In this document: in pieces, positions 22,242 to 30,804 of the stretch
How the letters are laid out: each line of letters begins with the position of its first letter
Numbering within the stretch: position 1 is the stretch's first letter
Source: Hymenobacter sp. IS2118
GTDB lineage: Bacteria; Bacteroidota; Bacteroidia; Cytophagales; Hymenobacteraceae
Assembly: GCF_000715495.1 (NCBI RefSeq)
Contig: NZ_JNLX01000011.1
Location: 1 to 40,648, forward strand
Direction of reading: 5' to 3'
DNA length: 40,648 nucleotides
Made by a program: the position numbers and the translations under genes
The notes under the pieces: model-generated
Databases searched by the model: none
The model's input: only the letters and a program-made list of their open reading frames with translations
Told to the model about the DNA's origin: nothing

Positions 22242-23327
22242 ATGAATAACCCCGCCGGCTACTCCATCGAAGAAGGCAACGCCGCCTCCCGCAACGCCTA
22301 CAACTGGTCGAAAAAAACCTTTGCTAACCGGGCCGGCAAGCCCGGCGAGCCCGCCAAAGACCTCGACGGCGGCTTCTCCAACGAAATCCGTTTCGGGGCC
22401 GAGCGCCTGGGAATCAGCTCCGACGGCATCGGCACCAAAATCGAAGTGGCCGAGCGCCTGAACCGCTACGATACGCTCGGCTACGACCTCATCGCCATGA
22501 CGGCCGACGACCTCATCGCCGCCGGTTTCGTGCCCACCAACCTCTCCAATATCATCGACGTGAACCACCTCGACTACGACGTGGTGGACCAGCTCATGCG
22601 CGGCCTGCACGACGCGGCCAACTTTGCTGGCCTGGCCATTACGGGCGGCGAAATCGCGGAGCTGGGCAACCGCATCGGCGGCTGGCCGGGCGCGAAGATG
22701 AATTTCAACTGGTGCTCCACGGCCATTGGGGTGCTGCACCCCAGTCTGGCCCAGCCCCTGAGCGGTAAAACTGCCCAGGTCGGCCACGTCGTGGTGGCCC
22801 TGCGCTCGCCCTCATTCCGCTCCAACGGCTACTCGCTGGCCCGCAAAACGCTGCAAAAGGTGTTCGGCGACAACTGGCACGAGTCTGCTTACGACGGTAC
22901 TGATGCTGACCAGTACGCTACCTGGGGCGAAGCCATGCTCGCGCCCTCACTCATCTACTCGCCCGGCGTGGCGGCACTGCTCGATGCCGGCCTACCGCTG
23001 CACGGCATCGCCCACATCACCGGCGGCGGCGTGGCCGACAACTTCTCGCGGGTGCTCAAAAATGGCCTCGGCGCGGTGCTGGATAACCTATTCGAGCCCC
23101 TGCCCGCCATGCAGCGCCTGTGCGAAATCGGCGGGATTGATGCCGAAACCGCCTACCTCTACTGGAATATGGGTACCGGTATGCTGCTGGTTACGGAAGA
23201 AGCTTCGGCCGCTGCCGTAGTGGCCTCGCTGCAAGCGAGCGGCTACGATGCGCAGGTCGCGGGCCATCTCACGGCCGAGGCGGGCGTGACGCTGCATGTG
23301 GCGGCGGGGGAACTGCGGTATGCGTAG
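22242..23327 (+). CDS. purM: AIR synthetase
   Basis: A 361-residue enzyme that closes FGAM to AIR with ATP. It has the PurM-type fold motifs ISSDGIGTKIEVA, YDLIAMTADDLIAAGFVPTNL, ITGGEIAELGNR, SPSFRSNGYSLARKTL and IAHITGGGVADNFSRVL. The N-terminus (SIEEGNAASRNAYNWSKKT) is shorter and different from the E. coli form, as in other Bacteroidota PurM. It ends the purine run: purF, purD, purN, purL/purQ and purM here give every step from PRPP to AIR. Confidence 0.93.
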   Translation: MNNPAGYSIEEGNAASRNAYNWSKKTFANRAGKPGEPAKDLDGGFSNEIRFGAERLGISSDGIGTKIEVAERLNRYDTLGYDLIAMTADDLIAAGFVPTNLSNIIDVNHLDYDVVDQLMRGLHDAANFAGLAITGGEIAELGNRIGGWPGAKMNFNWCSTAIGVLHPSLAQPLSGKTAQVGHVVVALRSPSFRSNGYSLARKTLQKVFGDNWHESAYDGTDADQYATWGEAMLAPSLIYSPGVAALLDAGLPLHGIAHITGGGVADNFSRVLKNGLGAVLDNLFEPLPAMQRLCEIGGIDAETAYLYWNMGTGMLLVTEEASAAAVVASLQASGYDAQVAGHLTAEAGVTLHVAAGELRYA

Positions 23328-23350
23328 AACATAGATGTAAGGCCATCTTA

Positions 23351-24097
23351 ATGTCGCGACTTATTATTCAGTTACAAGCACTTGCAGCCGACCATTTTGC
23401 TTCGGAAGATGGAGGACCTTACAAAGCAAAATTGTTAGAGGGACTTTCCGAAACAGAAGTTGCGGCTCTTGCTGCACTGGTACCCACGCAGACTTTACCC
23501 GACGAAATCAAGCAGTTGTTACTGTTTGCAAAAGGATTCGAGTTTGAGGGCCTTGAAGAAGTGCGATTCGATGCCTTTGGTGAGTTCGGCTTATCCGGTC
23601 TGTTCCCTCACTGTATAGAGCTAGCAAGTGATGGATTTGGAAATTACTGGGTGTTAGATATTTCCGAATCTGGAGAATGGGGTGCTGTGTTCTTTATTTG
23701 CCACGACCCACAAGTAATTATTCGCCAATCGGACAACTTACTCGAGTTCATATGGCATGTTCAGGAATTTGGGGAATTTGGCGCTAAATCACGAATAGAC
23801 CAAGTACACGAAGAATTGACTACCAAAATTTGGCAACAACGTAAAACGCGAAGTGGCTTAGCTGAGGTTGCAACTATAAACAGTTCTGGCGACATCGTGC
23901 TGCAAAAATTCGCGTCAGGCTTGCCATTTAACTTTTTGGTTGCCGACCTAAGAAAAAGCTCTTCAACACTTGGACTCGCGCTTGACCGGATGACTTTTAT
24001 GCCAGATAAGGTTCGCAAGCATCCAACGGAACCGATTTGGGGATTTGAGGCACCGAAACAGAAACACAGTTGGTTCAATAAGCTGTTGAATCGATAG
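23351..24097 (+). CDS. SMI1/KNR4 family protein
   Basis: A 248-residue soluble protein that I assign to the SMI1/KNR4 (SUKH) superfamily. The core pattern is visible: LPDEIKQLLLFAKGFEFEGL, FPHCIELASDGFGNYWVLDI, WGAVFFICHDPQVIIRQSDNLLEFIWHV. The family includes many immunity proteins of polymorphic toxin systems. No toxin gene is adjacent, so it is an orphan, possibly acquired as a defence against neighbours' toxins. Its DNA is visibly more AT-rich than purM and pncB around it, a sign of transfer. It starts 23 bases after purM and ends 10 bases from the convergent pncB. Confidence 0.75.
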   Translation: MSRLIIQLQALAADHFASEDGGPYKAKLLEGLSETEVAALAALVPTQTLPDEIKQLLLFAKGFEFEGLEEVRFDAFGEFGLSGLFPHCIELASDGFGNYWVLDISESGEWGAVFFICHDPQVIIRQSDNLLEFIWHVQEFGEFGAKSRIDQVHEELTTKIWQQRKTRSGLAEVATINSSGDIVLQKFASGLPFNFLVADLRKSSSTLGLALDRMTFMPDKVRKHPTEPIWGFEAPKQKHSWFNKLLNR

Positions 24098-24107
24098 GCT
24101 AAGACCC

Positions 24108-25598
24108 CTACGCCCCGCGCACCGGGCGCTTCGCCAGAATCAGCTCCGTGCGGTAGTCGTAGAGCCCTTTTTCGAGGCCCACGGGGTAGGTGTGGGGGTT
24201 GAGGAAGCGGCGGATGCTGGGGTCCAGGCTCTGTACTTCACGCTGGGCGTGGGCGCGGCTTTCGGCCAGCGTGGGCAGGTCGAGCACGCGCTTGCCGGCG
24301 CGGAATACCGGCTCCAGCAGCTCGCGAAACTTGGTTTCGGGCTTGATGGCCAGGCGGCGGGTGTTGTCGAGCGGGTCGATGAGGGTGAGCTGGTCGGGGA
24401 GGGGCTCGGCGGTGTTGTAGAGCATGTCGGCGCGGGGCTTGCCGTACTCGTTGAGGTAGCGGCGCACCTGCAAAATGCCCGGAATGCTGGTTTTGGCCAC
24501 CTGCTCGGAGAGCTTGATGGTGAAGTCCCAGCCCGAATCGTCGGCCTTGCGCAGGGCGGCCAGCTTGTACACGCCTCCCAGCGCCGCCTGATTGTAGGCC
24601 GTCACGAGCTGCGTGCCCACGCCCCAGGTATCGATGCGGGCACCCTGCTGCTTGAGGCTGGTGATGAGGTTTTCCTCCAAATCGTTGCTGGCCACGATGC
24701 GCGTGTCCGTAAAGCCGGCCTCGTCGAGTACCGCCCGCGCCTCGCGGCTCAGGTAGGCCAGGTCGCCCGAATCGAGGCGGATGCCAGCCAGCTCGTGGCC
24801 GTTGGCGCGCATCTCGCGGGCCACTTTAATGGCCTGCCGCACACCCTCAATGGTGTCGTAGGTATCGACCAGAAACACCGAGTCGTCGGGGAAGGCCTGG
24901 GCGTAGGCCGAAAACGCCCGCGTTTCATCGTCAAAGGCCATCACCCAGCTGTGGGCGTGGGTGCCGCGCACCGGAATGCCGTAGCGCTGCCCGGCCAGCA
25001 CGTTGCTGGTGGCATCGGCCCCGCCCAGGTAAGCGGCCCGGCTGGCCCCCAGCCCGCCATCGAAGCCCTGGGCCCGGCGCAGGCCAAACTCCAGAATCTG
25101 GTCGGTGGGCCCGGCGGCTTCCCGAATGCGGGCGGCTTTGGTGGTAATCAGGGTCTGGAAATTGATGAGCGTGAGCAGCGCTGTTTCCAATAGTTGGGCT
25201 TGCAGCAGCGGCCCGCGCACGCGCAGCATCGGCTCGTTGCCGAACACTACGGTTCCCTCCGGCACGGCGTCGATGTCGCAGGTGAATTTCAGCTGCCGCA
25301 GGTATTCCAGAAACTCAGGTGGGAACATTGCGGCGCCTTTGCTGCCGCGTAGGCTGCCCAGGTAGGTCAGGTCGTCTTCGGAAAAATGCAGGTTTTCTAC
25401 CCAATCCACGGCCAGCGCCAGCCCGGCGGCCACTGCGTAGCCGCCCGCGAAAGGCGCCTTGCGGAAGTAGAGGTGAAACACGGCTTCCCGGTCCTGCATG
25501 CCCTGCTGCCAGTAGCCATAGGCCATCGTGAGCTGATACAAATCGGTGACGAGGGCCAGGGAAGGAGCGTAGAGGCCGGATAGGGGAGCTGCGTTCAT
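24108..25598 (-). CDS. pncB: nicotinate phosphoribosyltransferase
   Basis: A 496-residue enzyme of NAD salvage that converts nicotinate and PRPP to nicotinate mononucleotide. Motifs: LVTDLYQLTMAYGYW at the N-terminus, FHLYFRKAPFAGGYAVAAGL, EFGLRRAQGFDGGLGASRAAY, the phosphorylatable His in VRGTHAHSWVMAF, and IRLDSGDLAYLSREAR. The ATG at 25598 is preferred to an upstream one at 25634, since the family core begins about 15 residues in. It is convergent with the SMI1-like gene and lies downstream of the response regulator gene on the same strand. Confidence 0.93.
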   Translation of the reverse strand: MNAAPLSGLYAPSLALVTDLYQLTMAYGYWQQGMQDREAVFHLYFRKAPFAGGYAVAAGLALAVDWVENLHFSEDDLTYLGSLRGSKGAAMFPPEFLEYLRQLKFTCDIDAVPEGTVVFGNEPMLRVRGPLLQAQLLETALLTLINFQTLITTKAARIREAAGPTDQILEFGLRRAQGFDGGLGASRAAYLGGADATSNVLAGQRYGIPVRGTHAHSWVMAFDDETRAFSAYAQAFPDDSVFLVDTYDTIEGVRQAIKVAREMRANGHELAGIRLDSGDLAYLSREARAVLDEAGFTDTRIVASNDLEENLITSLKQQGARIDTWGVGTQLVTAYNQAALGGVYKLAALRKADDSGWDFTIKLSEQVAKTSIPGILQVRRYLNEYGKPRADMLYNTAEPLPDQLTLIDPLDNTRRLAIKPETKFRELLEPVFRAGKRVLDLPTLAESRAHAQREVQSLDPSIRRFLNPHTYPVGLEKGLYDYRTELILAKRPVRGA

Positions 25599-25693
25599 GA
25601 AAGGGGGCGGAAATGAAGCGAATACGGAAGCCACAAAGGAAACCCAGAGAAAAGCAACAAAGCTGCCCTTGCGCCAAGAGCGCCGGCCCGGCG

Positions 25694-26353
25694 CTACGAG
25701 ATGAAGCCCCGGCTCACGGCCAGCTTAATGAGGGCAGCCGTGTTCTTGGCCTGGGTTTTGGCGATGATATTCTGACGGTGGGTTTCGATGGTGCGCTTGC
25801 TGGTGAAAAGCTTGTCGGATATCTCACTGTTAGTAAGCCCTTCAGCTATAAGCTTGAGCACTTCCAGCTCGCGGGCCGTGAGGTCGACGCCCGCGTGGCC
25901 ACCCTCTTCAGTACCAACAATGGGCGACTGGGCCACGGCCTTGTTCAGCAGGCTAAGCCCGATTTCGGTGCATAGAAATGGGTTGCCGGCCGCCACCGTA
26001 CGAATGGCGTAGGTGATTTCGCTGATAGCCGCGTTTTTGAGCACGTAGCCCATGGCGCCGGCTTCAAACATGCGGGCCACGTATTTTTCGTGGTCGAGCA
26101 TGGTGAGTACCAGCACGCGCACTTCCGGAAACCGGCGGCGGATTTCGGGCACCGTGGCAAAGCCGTCGAGCACGGGCATTTGCACGTCCATCAGCACCAC
26201 GTCAACGGGCGTCGTTTCCAGGATGGCCAGTATTTCCGTGCCGTTGCTGGCTTCGCCCACTACCTCCAAGTCGGCATCAGCCGAAAGCAGGGCCCGAATG
26301 CCATCGCGCAGAATAGTGTGGTCGTCAGCAAGTAGAATGCGGGTCATGGCCAT
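25694..26353 (-). CDS. NarL/FixJ-type response regulator
   Basis: A 219-residue two-component regulator. The receiver domain has the acidic pair in LLADDHTILRDGIRALL, the phospho-acceptor Asp in DVVLMDVQMPVLDG (about residue 56) and the conserved Lys in GYVLKNA. The DNA-binding LuxR-type helix-turn-helix is at the C-terminus (LTARELEVLKLIAEGLTNSEI...SKRTIETHRQNI). The start is either ATG at 26353 or at 26347, two codons apart. No histidine kinase is adjacent, so the input and targets are unknown. Confidence 0.93.
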   Translation of the reverse strand: MAMTRILLADDHTILRDGIRALLSADADLEVVGEASNGTEILAILETTPVDVVLMDVQMPVLDGFATVPEIRRRFPEVRVLVLTMLDHEKYVARMFEAGAMGYVLKNAAISEITYAIRTVAAGNPFLCTEIGLSLLNKAVAQSPIVGTEEGGHAGVDLTARELEVLKLIAEGLTNSEISDKLFTSKRTIETHRQNIIAKTQAKNTAALIKLAVSRGFIS

Positions 26354-26598
26354 GAAAAAAGGGGGTGCGGGCGTTCAAAACCAATCGCCGACAACAAAGT
26401 AGGGCAAACGTTCGTGGCTAAAACGGAGCCGCCTATTTAGACAACTTTTGGTTCTGAACGCTCCATTTGCTTGCCAGTTGCTATTCGTTCGGGTTGCTGT
26501 AAAACCGGCCCTGAGCCAAGGAGGGCTATTGAAATAAGGTGTCAGTTGTCCAACGAAATTTTGGCTGATAACCAATAGCCAAGCCCGCGCGAAACGTT

Positions 26599-27096
26599 TT
26601 ATGGCTGCGCGGCAATTATAAATTCAGCCAGCTCGCGGAAGCAACCGTGGCCACCGGGCGTCTGGCAATGGAAGTCGGCCACGGCGCGGGCGAAGGAAGT
26701 GGAGTCGCCAGGGCAGGCCGCAAAGCCTACTAAACTCAAAATATCAACATCGTTGGTGTCGTCGCCGATGAACGCCACTTCGTCGGCCCGCAGTCCGGTG
26801 CGGGCCAGGATGCCGTGCAGGCAGGCCGGCTTGTCCTTGATGCCCAGATGAAGCTCCTCAATTTTGAGCTTGGCAGCGCGGGTACGCACCGAAGGCGACA
26901 GCTCGCCCGTCACGATACCCGTGGCAATGCCGTGCGCCCGCAGGCGCTCCACGCCCATGCCGTCGCGAATATTGAAGCGTTTCATCTCTTCACCGCGCTC
27001 AGAGTAGTACACTCCGCCATCGGTGAGCACGCCATCACAATCGGTGAGTACCAGGCGGATGCGGCGGGCGCGGGCAATGAGGTCAGCTGATTTCAT
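26599..27096 (-). CDS. kdsC: KDO 8-phosphate phosphatase-type HAD hydrolase
   Basis: A 165-residue HAD-superfamily phosphatase of the KdsC type, which removes phosphate from KDO 8-phosphate in lipopolysaccharide synthesis. Motif I is LVLTDCDGVLTDGGVYYS; motif II Thr is in ATGIVTGE; motif III/IV are KDKPACLHGIL and FIGDDTNDVDIL. The small size and the lack of a cap are typical of the tetrameric C0 subfamily. The ATG at 27096 is used, since upstream codons are non-homologous. It stands alone and is divergent from the gene at 27257. Confidence 0.88.
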   Translation of the reverse strand: MKSADLIARARRIRLVLTDCDGVLTDGGVYYSERGEEMKRFNIRDGMGVERLRAHGIATGIVTGELSPSVRTRAAKLKIEELHLGIKDKPACLHGILARTGLRADEVAFIGDDTNDVDILSLVGFAACPGDSTSFARAVADFHCQTPGGHGCFRELAEFIIAAQP

Positions 27097-27256
27097 AAAA
27101 ATAAGAGGAAGCAAAAAACAGCCTTGGCGCCCATCGGACGGCCTGGGCCAATCGGCCCGCAAGAACGGCATGGAATGGTAAATGAAAATTGCACTGTATC
27201 TATAATTATCACGCAAGTTGTACCTTAGCTGTTGTAATCTATTATGATGGTATCTT

Positions 27257-28195
27257 ATGAAGAATTCTTTAGCCATAGGTGCTCTAATGGCCCTAGCAGT
27301 ACCCTTCGTCGCCTCTGCCCAGCTCTCTCGGGAGGCTGTAGTAGGCGCCGAAACGGCCTTCGCGGCCCAGACCGCCCAGGAGGGGTCCAAGGCCGCGATT
27401 CTGGCCCAAAGCGCCCCCACGGCCATTGTTTCTGAAAAAGGTGTTTGGGTGAATGCCCAGGACTTGTGGAAGCCCCGCCCGGCCCAAACCGGCGCGCAGC
27501 TGGCCTGGTACCCGGTGCTGGCCGATGCCTCGCAATCGGGCGACCTGGGCTATACCACCGGCCCCTGGACTTCTTCTGTCAACGACAAGCCTCAGGCAGC
27601 CGGCGAGTACGTGACGGTGTGGCGCAAACAGCCCGATGGCAAACTGAAATTCGTGATTGATACGCGCATTGAGCGCATTGGCACCGCGCCGGCCAAGGCG
27701 GCGGCCGTCCCTCATCCGCGCCTGATGGCTGCGGCCGCCACCCCCAGCACTGCGCCGCCCAACATCGTCATCGACATCGACAAAAAGTTTTCCCTGGCCC
27801 AGCAAATGAAGCCGGGCCCCACTTACCAGCAAAACCTTAGCGCGGAGGCCCGCCTCTACCGGCCCGGCCTGTCGATGATGCAGGGAGCCGCCGCCGCCGC
27901 CAACATGAAAAACCTGGACGGCAACTACAGCTTCCTGGCGAACACGGGCTACCTGGCCGCGTCCGGCGATTTGGGCTACGTGGTGGGCACCGTCAGCCGC
28001 CCGGCGGGCCTGAAGCATCCTCAGGAAAGTGGCACCTACCTGCGCATCTGGCGCCGCGAAGCCGTGGCCGGCTGGCGCATCGTACTAGAAATATTCGATT
28101 TCTCCCCTAGTGCCGTCGCGGCCGATGCTCCTAGCGCCCCGGCCCCCGACAACGCCCCGGTATCGGGCCAACTGCCCGCCAAGCCATCCAACTGA
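27257..28195 (+). CDS. secreted protein with tandem NTF2/SnoaL-like domains
   Basis: A 312-residue protein with an N-terminal signal peptide (IGALMALAVPFVASAQ). It has two related domains. The first (about residues 22-140) contains SGDLGYTTGPWTSSV and EYVTVWRKQPDGKLKFVIDT. The second (about 165-290) contains SGDLGYVVGTVSRPAG and TYLRIWRREAVAGWRIVLE. The pattern GDLGY-x-G ... Y-x-x-WR-x-x...W/F-x-hhhD is typical of DUF4440/NTF2-like proteins. Ligand or enzymatic activity is unknown; it may bind a small molecule or form a dimer-like pair within one chain. The C-terminus is Ala/Pro-rich. Confidence 0.75.
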   Translation: MKNSLAIGALMALAVPFVASAQLSREAVVGAETAFAAQTAQEGSKAAILAQSAPTAIVSEKGVWVNAQDLWKPRPAQTGAQLAWYPVLADASQSGDLGYTTGPWTSSVNDKPQAAGEYVTVWRKQPDGKLKFVIDTRIERIGTAPAKAAAVPHPRLMAAAATPSTAPPNIVIDIDKKFSLAQQMKPGPTYQQNLSAEARLYRPGLSMMQGAAAAANMKNLDGNYSFLANTGYLAASGDLGYVVGTVSRPAGLKHPQESGTYLRIWRREAVAGWRIVLEIFDFSPSAVAADAPSAPAPDNAPVSGQLPAKPSN

Positions 28196-28201
28196 TTTAT
28201 T

Positions 28202-28270
28202 GGTTGGGCAGTTGCTCGTTGTTAGTTATTAGCCACTTGGCTCAGTACTGACAACGAGCAACTGCCAACC
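28202..28270. repeat. inverted repeat after the NTF2-like gene
   Basis: GGTTGGGCAGTTGCTCGTTG (from 28202) is closely mirrored by CAACGAGCAACTGCCAACC (ending at 28270), a near-perfect 24-base inverted repeat with a 21-base loop. It is directly followed by a terminator and may help form a stable 3' end. Confidence 0.8.
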
Positions 28271-28284
28271 TAAATAAATGCCAA

Positions 28285-28324
28285 ACGGCCCCCGTCTGCG
28301 AGCAGGCGGGGGCCGTTTTTTTTG
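28285..28324 (+). terminator. intrinsic terminator
   Basis: ACGGCCCCCG (28285-28294) pairs with CGGGGGCCGT (28307-28316), with four more pairs inside and a 4-base loop, followed by a run of T. It ends the gene at 27257-28195 and lies 20 bases from the end of the convergent ferredoxin gene. Confidence 0.9.
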
Positions 28325-28344
28325 ATGTGGGTAAACCCGAACGG

Positions 28345-28668
28345 CTACGCGCCGGGGGCCAGGCGCACCACCAGCCCGTCGGTGCGGGGCGTGAGGCGAA
28401 TCTGGCAGCTCAGGCGGCTGCCTTCGTGCACTACGGGCAGGGTTTCGAGCATGTCGAGCTCGTCGTCGCCGGGTTCGGGCAGGGCCGGGCCGGCCAGCAC
28501 TTCTACGTGGCAGGTGGCGCACAGCGCCATGCCGCCGCAGGTGGCCATGATGTTGTAGCCGCTGGCCTTGAGCAGCTCCATCAGGCTCAGGCCCATGTCG
28601 GTGGGGCCAACAATTTCCGTACGCTGGCCCGGCGCTTCTTCAACGTAGATGCGGATATCTTCTTCCAT
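28345..28668 (-). CDS. 2Fe-2S ferredoxin
   Basis: A 107-residue electron carrier of the adrenodoxin type. Ligand cysteines are visible in MATCGGMALCATCHVEV (Cys-x5-Cys-x2-Cys, at about residues 44, 50 and 53) and in RLSCQIRL (about residue 87). Flanking acidic residues (EPGDDELDML) are typical partner-docking sites. It lies just downstream of a ferredoxin-NADP reductase gene on the same strand, separated by an AT-rich repeat, so the two probably form an electron-transfer pair. Confidence 0.9.
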   Translation of the reverse strand: MEEDIRIYVEEAPGQRTEIVGPTDMGLSLMELLKASGYNIMATCGGMALCATCHVEVLAGPALPEPGDDELDMLETLPVVHEGSRLSCQIRLTPRTDGLVVRLAPGA

Positions 28669-28674
28669 GAATTG

Positions 28675-28755
28675 AATTAAAAATTAAAAATTATGAATTA
28701 AAAATTGGGGTGGCGTGGAAGCCTTTTTGAATTTTTAATTCATAATTTTTAATTT
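28675..28755. repeat. AT-rich palindromic repeat, copy 2 (fnr-fdx)
   Basis: AATTAAAAATTATGAATT near 28683 is mirrored by AATTCATAATTTTTAATT near 28737. The same sequence occurs at 20555-20664. As in copy 1, the edge of the repeat touches the stop codon of the upstream gene (the reductase stop at 28754-28756). Confidence 0.75.
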
Positions 28756-29770
28756 ACATAGAGGGGGCCCCGTTCACCGTCGTGTATTTGAGCGTGTACT
28801 TTTTGTCGGGGTAAATGTATTTGAACGCACCCTGGCACATGAGCGCGGCCTCGTGAAAGCCGCACAGAATGAGCTTCAGCTTGCCGGGGTAGGTGTTGAT
28901 GTCGCCAATGGCGAACACGCCGGGCAGCGAAGTGCTGTAGGCCTCGGTATCCACCACAATGGCATCATCGGTGAGCTCCAGGCCCCATTCGCCGATGGGG
29001 CCGAGCTTGGGCGTGAGGCCAAACAAGGGAATGAAGTGGTCGAGCGGCACGGTTTCAGCGGTGCCGTCGTTGCCGGTGATGGTCACTTCGGCCAGCTTGC
29101 CGTTGCCGTGCAGGTGCGTCACGTTGGAGCTCAGCACCAGCTTGATTTTGCCGGCGTCGGCCAGCGTTTTTACTTTCTCGGCCGAGTCGGCGGCGCCGCG
29201 GAAAGTGGTGCCGCGGTGCACGAGGGTCACGTCGGCCGCCACGTTGGCCAGGAAATTGGTCCAGTCCAGGGCGGAGTCGCCGCCGCCGGCGATGACGATT
29301 TTCTGGTCGCGGAAATACTCGGGGTCGCGCACCATGTAGTGCACGCCTTTGCCGCCTTCAAACTGCTCGAGGTTTTCCACGGCCGGCTTGCGCGGCTCAA
29401 ACGAGCCCAGGCCGCCGGCAATGGCCACGGCCTTGCAGTGAATTTCGGTACCGTCGGTGGTGTAGAGCTGAAACGAGCCGTCGTCGAGCTTGGCAAACCG
29501 CTCCACCCGCTCGCCCAGCGTGAAGGTAGGGTGGAAGGGCTCAATCTGCTTCATGAGATTGTCGACCAAATCGCCGGCCAATATCTCGGGAAAGCCCGGA
29601 ATGTCGTAAATCGGCTTCTTGGGGTAGATTTCGGAGAGCTGGCCACCGGGCTGGGGCAGGGCATCTACTACGTGGCAGCGAAGCTTGAGCAAACCGGCTT
29701 CGAAAACGGCAAATAAGCCGACCGGGCCGGCCCCGACGATGCAGATGTCGGTGGAAATGGTATTGGGCAT
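28754..29770 (-). CDS. ferredoxin-NADP(+) reductase, thioredoxin-reductase-like
   Basis: A 338-residue FAD enzyme that passes electrons between NADPH and ferredoxin. It has the FAD-binding CIVGAGPVGLFAVFEAGLL, the family segment PQPGGQLSEIYPKKPIYDIPG, the NADP-binding VIAGGGDSALDWTNFLA with HRG downstream, and the second FAD motif VFAIGDINTYPGKLKLI. The Cys-x-x-Cys redox centre of thioredoxin reductase is absent, which places it in the YumC-type FNR family. The ATG at 29770 is preferred, because 29854 adds an unrelated stretch. The 2Fe-2S ferredoxin directly downstream is the likely partner. Confidence 0.92.
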   Translation of the reverse strand: MPNTISTDICIVGAGPVGLFAVFEAGLLKLRCHVVDALPQPGGQLSEIYPKKPIYDIPGFPEILAGDLVDNLMKQIEPFHPTFTLGERVERFAKLDDGSFQLYTTDGTEIHCKAVAIAGGLGSFEPRKPAVENLEQFEGGKGVHYMVRDPEYFRDQKIVIAGGGDSALDWTNFLANVAADVTLVHRGTTFRGAADSAEKVKTLADAGKIKLVLSSNVTHLHGNGKLAEVTITGNDGTAETVPLDHFIPLFGLTPKLGPIGEWGLELTDDAIVVDTEAYSTSLPGVFAIGDINTYPGKLKLILCGFHEAALMCQGAFKYIYPDKKYTLKYTTVNGAPSM

Positions 29771-29919
29771 AAGAGCAAATAGTGCCTGATGAGGCGCCAA
29801 GTGAAAAGCGGCCGCACCCTTTAAGGAGCTGTCCGGCAAAGGTACGGTCCGCAACCGGGGCCGCCAACGACGTCCCGGGTATTAACAACTGCGGTGCCCA
29901 AATCGTTGGCTGCTAACGG

Positions 29920-30360
29920 CTATTCGGCCACTGAATTTATTGCGTAGGCCGCGGTCAGCGCCGGGTCGTTGGCCGCCTCATCTAAGAATTGTGCGGCTTC
30001 CCACATGGTCAGGAACTGACTCACGGGCATGGCTTGGGCGGTAGTCACATCGTCGCAGTAACGGCGGGTGGACTGGCCGGGCACGTGCACTTCGGCCACT
30101 ACGGTTATTCCCCGCGCCACTATCATTTGTTCCACGGCCTGAAAATGCGCCAGCAAGTCCTGATTGGACTGATTCACGACTTGCATATCGCTGAGAATGC
30201 TGAATCCCGGCCTTATTTCGGCTAGCGCCGCCTTCCAGTCGGCCAGATAATGGGGAAGAGTGGTGGCCCACTGCATCGGTCCAAAATTCTGGTAGAATAA
30301 CCGGTTTTTTTCGTGTTCAACGGTAAGCTGGTATTCGGGTCGGAAAGCAATAAGATGCAT
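29920..30360 (-). CDS. hypothetical protein, possible STAS-like fold
   Basis: A 146-residue soluble protein without signal peptide. Order of elements: strands (YQLTVEHEKNRLFYQNFG), helix (LADWKAALAEIR), strand with Asp (FSILSDMQVVN), helix (LAHFQAVEQMIVARG), strand (ITVVAEVHVPG) and a C-terminal helix (AAQFLDEAA). This matches the plan seen in the protein at 5112-5546 and suggests a SpoIIAA/STAS-like fold. Function unknown. It lies upstream of the reductase gene on the same strand with a 150-base gap. Confidence 0.6.
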   Translation of the reverse strand: MHLIAFRPEYQLTVEHEKNRLFYQNFGPMQWATTLPHYLADWKAALAEIRPGFSILSDMQVVNQSNQDLLAHFQAVEQMIVARGITVVAEVHVPGQSTRRYCDDVTTAQAMPVSQFLTMWEAAQFLDEAANDPALTAAYAINSVAE

Positions 30361-30804
30361 AAAGGCGCTAATACATAATAACGCGGGTCCGGATAATAAT
30401 GTGGACTCTACGGGACTACAATATTAATACGTAGAATGTTGACATTATTGATGGCCAACTCATATGGTGGAAGCCAGACCGGCGGTGCGGCCGGCAAGGT
30501 ACCGGATTACGAGAGGGTGGCACCATGGAAATAGCCATTCAAATCCGTTCCAGAATAGACGAGCAGCGGACAATAGCGCTTTATTTGAAATGTATAGTAT
30601 TTAATTTGCTAAAGTATTGATTAAAAATAGTTTGATTGTTAAATAAGCTCTGAAGTGGGAGATGCAAGCAATAATTGGAGCGAGCAACAGAGGCAGGTAC
30701 TAGAAGCCGAGTTGCTGCGTTTGTCGGCTGTGGTTTTCGGCCGCCGGGCATTTCGTTGCGTAATGCCTATACTTCGCCCCAGAACCTTGCCTAGCGCTTA
30801 ATCT
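30361..30804. other. intergenic region upstream of the six-gene cluster
   Basis: About 440 bases with AT content above the surroundings from 30360 to 30660 and no gene I can support. A candidate promoter lies at 30605-30634. The remainder shows no repeat or RNA structure that I can point to. Confidence 0.5.
30605..30634 (+). promoter_or_regulatory. possible promoter for the six-gene cluster
   Basis: TTTG at 30605-30608 and ATAGTTTG at 30627-30634 are separated by 18 bases, the same spacing as in the strong promoter at 10406-10435. The second box misses the TA of TAnnTTTG, so this is a weak candidate. It would give a leader of about 165 bases before the lipoprotein gene. Confidence 0.3.
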
